From the NCBI GenBank assembly GCA_039649115.1, contig JBBWZQ010000072.1, positions 1 through 34,759 of the forward strand: DNA of 34,759 nt, given 5' to 3'. The position numbers and the translations under genes are program-made. This document shows, one piece after another, positions 30,505-34,759 of the stretch (position 1 is the first letter of the stretch; the number at the start of each line of letters is the position of its first letter). Below the pieces are notes generated by a model. That model was not told where the DNA came from and made no database searches. It saw nothing but the letters and a program-made list of their open reading frames with translations. The DNA comes from DATEJJ01 sp039649115. GTDB lineage: Bacteria; Actinomycetota; Actinomycetes; Mycobacteriales; Micromonosporaceae.

Positions 30505-32874
30505 ATGGGCACCACACTTGCCGACCAGTTGCGCGCGCTGCCGGACGACGGCCTCGCCGCGCTGCTCGCGCTGCGCCCCGATCTGGTGGTACCGGCCCCG
30601 GCCGACCTGTCCGCGCTGGCCGCCCGGGCGCAGACGCGGGTCTCGGCGGCGCGCGCGCTGGATCCGCTCGACCGGTTCACGCTGGAGATCCTGGACGCGC
30701 TGCGGCTGTCCCGCGACGACGGCACCACCTCGACCGAGGCCGTGCTCGCCCTCGTCGCGAGCGGTCGCGATGCCCCGGCACCGGCGGCCGTGCGGTCCGC
30801 CGTGGACCGGCTGCGCGCCCGGTTCCTCGTGTACGGTCCGGAGTCCGCGCTGCACGTCGCGGCCGGGGTCGACGACGCGTGCTCCCCGTACCCGGCCGGG
30901 CTGGGGCGCCCGGCCGCCGAGCTGGACCCGTCCGCCGCGGCCGTCTGCGCCGACCCGGCCGGGCTGCGCCGTGCGGTGCTCGCCGCGCCGCCACCGGCCC
31001 GCGCCGTGCTGGACCGGCTGGCGGCCGGCCCGCCGCTGGGCACCACCACCCAGGCCGCCGCGGCGGATCCGGCCAGCCCGGTCGGCTGGCTGATCGCGCA
31101 CCACCTGCTCGTACCGGTCGAGAACGCGGGCCAGGTGGAGCTGCCGCGCGAGGTGGGGCTGCTGCTGCGGCGCGACGTCGGCCCGCTGGGCGAGTTGCAC
31201 CTGCGGGCACCCGTGCTGGACGGCCCGGTACGCGCGCTGAAGGCGGTCGACTCCGCGGGTGCGGGGCAGGCGCTGGAGGCGATCCGGTACACCGAGACGC
31301 TGCTCGACGCGATGGCCGCGGAGCCGGTACCGATCCTGCGCTCGGGTGGGCTGGGCGTGCGCGAGCTGCGCCGGCTGGCCCGTGCCGCCGGGATCGACGA
31401 GGGGCGGGCCGGGGTGCTGGTGGAGGTCGCCGCCGGGGCCGGCCTGATCGGGGAGGCGGAGCCGGACAGTACCGGCGAGGTGCGCTTCCTGCCCACGCCC
31501 GGGTACGACTCGTGGCGGGCCACCCCGCTCGCGTACCGGTGGAACCGGCTGGCCCGGGCCTGGCTGACGCTGACCCGCCAGCCAGGGCTGGTCGGGCGGC
31601 GGGACGACCGGGACCGGCCACTGTCCGCGCTGGCACCGGAGCTGGAGCGGATCGGCGCCCCGCAGGTGCGGATGGCGGCGCTGTGCGCGCTCGCCGACGC
31701 CGAACCCGGCTCCGGGCCGGACGCGGACCAGCTGCTCGACCTGCTGGCGTGGCGGGCGCCGCGGCAGTTCCCGCGCAGCCGGGCCGAGCAGGTCGGTTGG
31801 GCGCTGTCCGAGGCCGCGCTGCTGGGCGTGACCGGGCTCGGCGCGCTGACCGGGTACGGCCGGCTGCTGCTGCGCGAGCTGCTCGCCGCCGCCGCGCGCG
31901 ACCCGGACGACGATCCGCTGGGCCTGGCGGCGACCGAGGCCGACGCCGACTGCGACTCCGTCGCGGCGCTCGACGCGCTGCTGCCCGCCCCGGTCGACCA
32001 CGTGCTGCTGCAGGCCGACCTGACCGTGGTGGTACCGGGGCCGGCCGAGCCGGCGCTGGCCACCGAGCTGACCCTGGTCGCCGACGCGGAGTCGACCAAC
32101 CTGTTCCGGGTGACGCCCGACAGCGTGCGGCGGGCGCTGGACGCGGGGTACTCGGCGGGCGATCTGCACGCCCTGTTCGCCACCCGGTCCCGCACCCCGG
32201 TACCGCAGGCCCTCACGTACCTGGTCGACGACATGGCCCGCAAGCACGGGGGGCTGCGGGTCGGCTCCGCGAGCGCCTACCTGTGCAGCGACGACGAGGC
32301 CCTGCTCGTCGAGCTGGTCGCCGACCGGCGCCTGGCCGACCTGCGGCTGCGCCGGCTGGCCCCGACCGTCGTCACCTCGCCCTACCCGTCCGGCCGGCTG
32401 CTCAGCGCGCTGCGTGAGGCCGGCTACGCGCCCGTAGCGGAGGATTCGTCCGGGGCGGCGGTGCTGTCCCGGCCGCGCGCCCGGCGCGCGCCGCCGCGCC
32501 GCTCCCCGGTCAGCTTGAGGTCCATTGTGGACGGCCAGCCCCGGCCCGCCGCGCCCCGGCTGGCCGGCATCGTGGAGCAGTTGCGCCGCGCGGACGCCGC
32601 GACCCGGGCCGCCCGGCGGGCGCCGGTCGCGGTCCGCTCGACCCGCGAGCGCGGCGCCCAGGCACACACCCAGGCACTGGCCGTACTGCAGCAGGCGCTG
32701 CGGGACAAGCAGCGGGTATGGGTCGGGTACGTGGACGCGCACGGCGGCACCGCGTCCCGCCTGGTGCGCCCGGTCTCGATGGGCGCCGGTTACCTGCGGG
32801 CCGAGGACGACCGCACGGAGACGCTGCACACCTTCGCCCTGCACCGGATCACGGCGGCCGTTCCGGAGGACTGA
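30505..32874 (+). CDS. Helicase-associated protein (XPB/Ssl2-like N-terminal domain) with WYL-like C-terminus
   Basis: 789 residues, alanine/arginine/leucine-rich. Homologues sit next to XPB helicase in actinobacteria (Rv0862c beside ercc3 in M. tuberculosis, from memory) and are called helicase-associated proteins. The XPB/Ssl2-like domain is the stretch around HVLLQADLTVVVPGPAEPAL and LFRVTPDSVRRALDAGYSAGDLHALF (about 490-570), continuing through YLVDDMARKHGGLRVG. The last 65 residues, LRDKQRVWVGYVDAHGGTASRLV through YLRAEDD and FALHRITA, follow the WYL-domain plan. A role in DNA repair together with XPB is likely. ATG 30505 or 30502: a TAGCGT ends seven bases before 30505, suggesting a leaderless start. 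Confidence 0.85.
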   Translation: MGTTLADQLRALPDDGLAALLALRPDLVVPAPADLSALAARAQTRVSAARALDPLDRFTLEILDALRLSRDDGTTSTEAVLALVASGRDAPAPAAVRSAVDRLRARFLVYGPESALHVAAGVDDACSPYPAGLGRPAAELDPSAAAVCADPAGLRRAVLAAPPPARAVLDRLAAGPPLGTTTQAAAADPASPVGWLIAHHLLVPVENAGQVELPREVGLLLRRDVGPLGELHLRAPVLDGPVRALKAVDSAGAGQALEAIRYTETLLDAMAAEPVPILRSGGLGVRELRRLARAAGIDEGRAGVLVEVAAGAGLIGEAEPDSTGEVRFLPTPGYDSWRATPLAYRWNRLARAWLTLTRQPGLVGRRDDRDRPLSALAPELERIGAPQVRMAALCALADAEPGSGPDADQLLDLLAWRAPRQFPRSRAEQVGWALSEAALLGVTGLGALTGYGRLLLRELLAAAARDPDDDPLGLAATEADADCDSVAALDALLPAPVDHVLLQADLTVVVPGPAEPALATELTLVADAESTNLFRVTPDSVRRALDAGYSAGDLHALFATRSRTPVPQALTYLVDDMARKHGGLRVGSASAYLCSDDEALLVELVADRRLADLRLRRLAPTVVTSPYPSGRLLSALREAGYAPVAEDSSGAAVLSRPRARRAPPRRSPVSLRSIVDGQPRPAAPRLAGIVEQLRRADAATRAARRAPVAVRSTRERGAQAHTQALAVLQQALRDKQRVWVGYVDAHGGTASRLVRPVSMGAGYLRAEDDRTETLHTFALHRITAAVPED

Positions 32875-32928
32875 GGGCACTCCGGGGGACGCGCCCGCCC
32901 CCGTTTTGCCGCGCCGACGGCGAGACAT

Positions 32929-32961
32929 TTCGGTCCAGTGCCGTGTGGGCACTGGACCGAA
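32929..32961 (+). terminator. Strong hairpin after the helicase-associated gene
   Basis: A perfect 14-base stem, TTCGGTCCAGTGCC pairing with GGCACTGGACCGAA, around a five-base loop GTGTG. It starts 54 bases after the stop codon. There is no U-tract, which is usual for actinobacterial terminators. The stem is symmetrical enough to act on either strand. Confidence 0.65.
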
Positions 32962-33113
32962 TCACCCCGAATGACCCAACCCTCGCCAATCGCTCCCGTC
33001 GCGGCCCGGACGCATCCACCCCGGAGCCAGAGGGAGCCGGCCAGGCTCCCCTGCACACTAAGACGCGCACAGGTGCCCGGAAAGTTGCGACCGGCCGGTG
33101 ATTTCTCCGGAGT

Positions 33114-33127
33114 GTGACCCAGGCCAC
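33114..33127 (+). promoter_or_regulatory. Candidate Crp-type site upstream of the XPB gene
   Basis: GTGACCCAGGCCAC fits GTG-N6-GNCAC, the pattern reported for Streptomyces Crp. It lies 112-126 bases upstream of the XPB ATG. An eight-base palindrome (CTCCGGAG) lies just before it. A single short match can occur by chance in GC-rich DNA. Confidence 0.3.
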
Positions 33128-33239
33128 TCTCCAGCTCGCGCCGCCCAGCCGGCGCCGAGGCGCGGGCGGGGTGGCTGTCGGACCCGCGTGGGACACTGGA
33201 TTGTCAGCCCCACCCAGCCCCCTCCGGAGGAAGAACGCG

Positions 33240-34759
33240 ATGAGCGGCGGCCCCCTGATCGTGCAGTCCGACAAGACGCTGCTGCTGGAGGTCGACCACG
33301 CCGACGCGCTCGCCTGCCGGATGGCGATCGCCCCCTTCGCCGAGCTGGAGCGCTCACCCGAGCACGTGCACACCTACCGGCTGACCCCGCTCGGCCTGTG
33401 GAACGCGCGGGCCGCCGGCCACGACGCCGAGTCGGTGGTCGACGCGCTGCTGCGCTTCTCCCGCTACCCGGTGCCGCACGCGCTGCTCGTCGACGTGGCC
33501 GAGACGATGGACCGGTACGGGCGGCTGCAGCTGGCCAACGACCCCGCGCACGGGCTGGTGCTGCGCGGGCTGGACCGTGCCGTGCTCGTCGAGGTGGCCA
33601 AGTCCAAGAAGCTGTCCGGCATGCTGGGCGCCACCGTCGACCAGGACACGATCGCGGTGCACCCGTCCGAGCGGGGCCGGCTCAAGCAGGCGCTGCTGAA
33701 GCTCGGCTGGCCGGCCGAGGACCTCGCCGGATACGTCGACGGCGAGGCGCACGCGATCTCGCTGCGCGAGGAAGGCTGGGCGCTGCGGTCGTACCAGCAC
33801 GAGGCGGTGCAGCACTTCTGGGCCGGCGGCTCGGGCGTGGTGGTGCTGCCCTGCGGCGCGGGCAAGACGCTGGTGGGCGCGGCCGCGATGGCCCAGGCCC
33901 AGGCGACCACGCTGATCCTGGTGACCAACACGGTCGCCGGCCGGCAGTGGAAGCGGGAGCTGCTGGCGCGCACCTCGCTGACCGAGGAGGAGGTCGGTGA
34001 ATACTCCGGCGAGCGCAAGGAGATCCGGCCGGTCACCATCGCCACCTACCAGATACTGACCACCAGGCGCGGCGGCATCTTCCCGCACCTGGACGTGTTC
34101 GGTGCCCGCGACTGGGGTCTGGTCATCTACGACGAGGTGCACCTGCTCCCCGCGCCGATCTTCCGGTTCACCGCCGACCTGCAGGCACGGCGCCGGCTCG
34201 GGCTCACCGCGACCCTGGTGCGGGAGGACGGCCGCGAGGGGGACGTCTTCTCGCTGATCGGGCCCAAGCGCTACGACGCGCCGTGGAAGGACATCGAGGC
34301 GCAGGGCTGGATCGCGCCCGCCTCCTGCACGGAGGTGCGGGTCACCCTCACCGACGCGGAGCGCATGACCTACGCGACGGCCGAGCCCGAGGAGCGCTAC
34401 CGGGTGGCGGCCACGGCGAAGACCAAGCTCCCGGTCGTACAGGCACTGGTCGCGCGCCACGCGGGTGACCAGGTTCTGGTGATCGGCGGGTACATCAGCC
34501 AGCTGCACGCGCTGTCGGAGTTCCTGGACGCACCGGTCGTGCAGGGCGCCACGACCAACCGGGAACGGGAACGGCTCTTCGACGAGTTCCGCGCGGGCCG
34601 GCTGTCCACTCTGGTCATTTCGCGGGTCGGCAACTTCTCCATCGACCTGCCCGAGGCGGCCGTGGCGATCCAGGTGTCGGGCACGTTCGGCTCGCGGCAG
34701 GAGGAGGCGCAGCGGCTCGGCCGGGTACTGCGCCCGAAGGCGGACGGCCGGCAGGCGCA
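33240..34759 (+). CDS. DNA repair helicase XPB (3' end cut by window)
   Basis: 506 residues visible and still open at the window edge; the full protein should be about 545-550. An SF2 3'-5' DNA helicase/translocase. Visible parts: the N-terminal damage-recognition-like region, Walker A LPCGAGKTLVG (Lys209), motif Ia-like LILVTNTVAGRQWKREL, motif II YDEVHLLPA (Asp298-Glu-Val-His), motif III GLTATLVREDGRE, which includes the XPB RED sequence, and motif VI QEEAQRLGRVLRPK (from about 487). The box is DEVH, as in other actinobacterial XPBs. ATG 33240 follows GGAGG by nine bases. Its usual partner, the helicase-associated protein, lies upstream on the same strand. Confidence 0.95.
   Translation, partial: MSGGPLIVQSDKTLLLEVDHADALACRMAIAPFAELERSPEHVHTYRLTPLGLWNARAAGHDAESVVDALLRFSRYPVPHALLVDVAETMDRYGRLQLANDPAHGLVLRGLDRAVLVEVAKSKKLSGMLGATVDQDTIAVHPSERGRLKQALLKLGWPAEDLAGYVDGEAHAISLREEGWALRSYQHEAVQHFWAGGSGVVVLPCGAGKTLVGAAAMAQAQATTLILVTNTVAGRQWKRELLARTSLTEEEVGEYSGERKEIRPVTIATYQILTTRRGGIFPHLDVFGARDWGLVIYDEVHLLPAPIFRFTADLQARRRLGLTATLVREDGREGDVFSLIGPKRYDAPWKDIEAQGWIAPASCTEVRVTLTDAERMTYATAEPEERYRVAATAKTKLPVVQALVARHAGDQVLVIGGYISQLHALSEFLDAPVVQGATTNRERERLFDEFRAGRLSTLVISRVGNFSIDLPEAAVAIQVSGTFGSRQEEAQRLGRVLRPKADGRQA

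Larger units (their letters stand above)
32875..33239 (+). other. Gene-free 365-base stretch before the XPB gene
   Basis: I find no credible gene here on either strand. It holds a strong hairpin just after the helicase-associated gene and, further on, a Crp-like dyad about 115-125 bases before the XPB start, followed by a GC-rich leader and a good GGAGG ribosome-binding site at 33226-33230. The XPB gene therefore seems to have its own promoter rather than being simply co-transcribed with its partner. Confidence 0.6.

Overview
The window is very GC-rich (roughly 70% or more by eye), fully chromosomal in character, and comes from a high-GC actinobacterium. The best fit is Micromonosporaceae (Actinoplanes/Dactylosporangium/Micromonospora type). 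Supporting genes are SepH, an XPB-type helicase paired with its helicase-associated partner, a mycothiol-dependent-type DinB/MDMPI protein, DUF2530, DUF3027 and futalosine-route menaquinone genes, together with many GTG starts and some leaderless-looking starts. The family assignment is inference; the phylum is secure. I see no rRNA, tRNA, CRISPR array, insertion sequence, integrase or phage gene.

Layout. 1-3466: end of an FtsX-type permease and its double-ATPase ABC partner. 3502-4506: a small, degenerate acyl-CoA-dehydrogenase-like protein. Two related long-hairpin repeats in opposite orientation bracket this block (about 1850-1929 and 4492-4570). 4588-8641 (minus strand): an orphan MalK/MsiK-type sugar ATPase, a DUF4230 membrane protein, a glutaryl-CoA-dehydrogenase-like enzyme and a coupled ParB-like small protein. 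8748-12206 (minus): nitroreductase, aldose 1-epimerase, MFS exporter and pdxH, packed as an operon. 12457-16857 (plus): citrate synthase 2, serC, sepH and an aldo/keto reductase. 16878-20654 (minus): thpR, a small membrane protein, an MDMPI-type protein, and a MarR-MFS pair with a tandem operator over its promoter. 20822-25034: DUF2530, a GGDEF-EAL membrane protein divergent from a lipoprotein sugar-binding protein, then DUF3027. 25139-28184 (plus): MFS protein, mqnB and mqnD in overlapping frames. 28173-30334 (minus): a cold-shock protein with a C-terminal extension, a HAD-LarE fusion and a 73-residue partner. 30505 to the end (plus): helicase-associated protein with a WYL-like tail, then XPB helicase cut by the window edge.

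Much of the order (XPB and partner, cold-shock gene, MFS/DUF3027, DUF2530, MarR, sepH, serC, citrate synthase) recalls, from memory, the conserved block around ercc3-serC-citA in mycobacteria, and mqnB-mqnD-csp recalls Streptomyces. Against that ordinary backbone, the parts that deserve a second look are the inverted hairpin repeats with apparent compensatory changes, the HAD-LarE fusion with a three-cysteine LarE, the divergent pair of GGDEF-EAL protein and permease-less binding protein with a foldable leader, and a strong excess of the hexamer GGTACC across the window.
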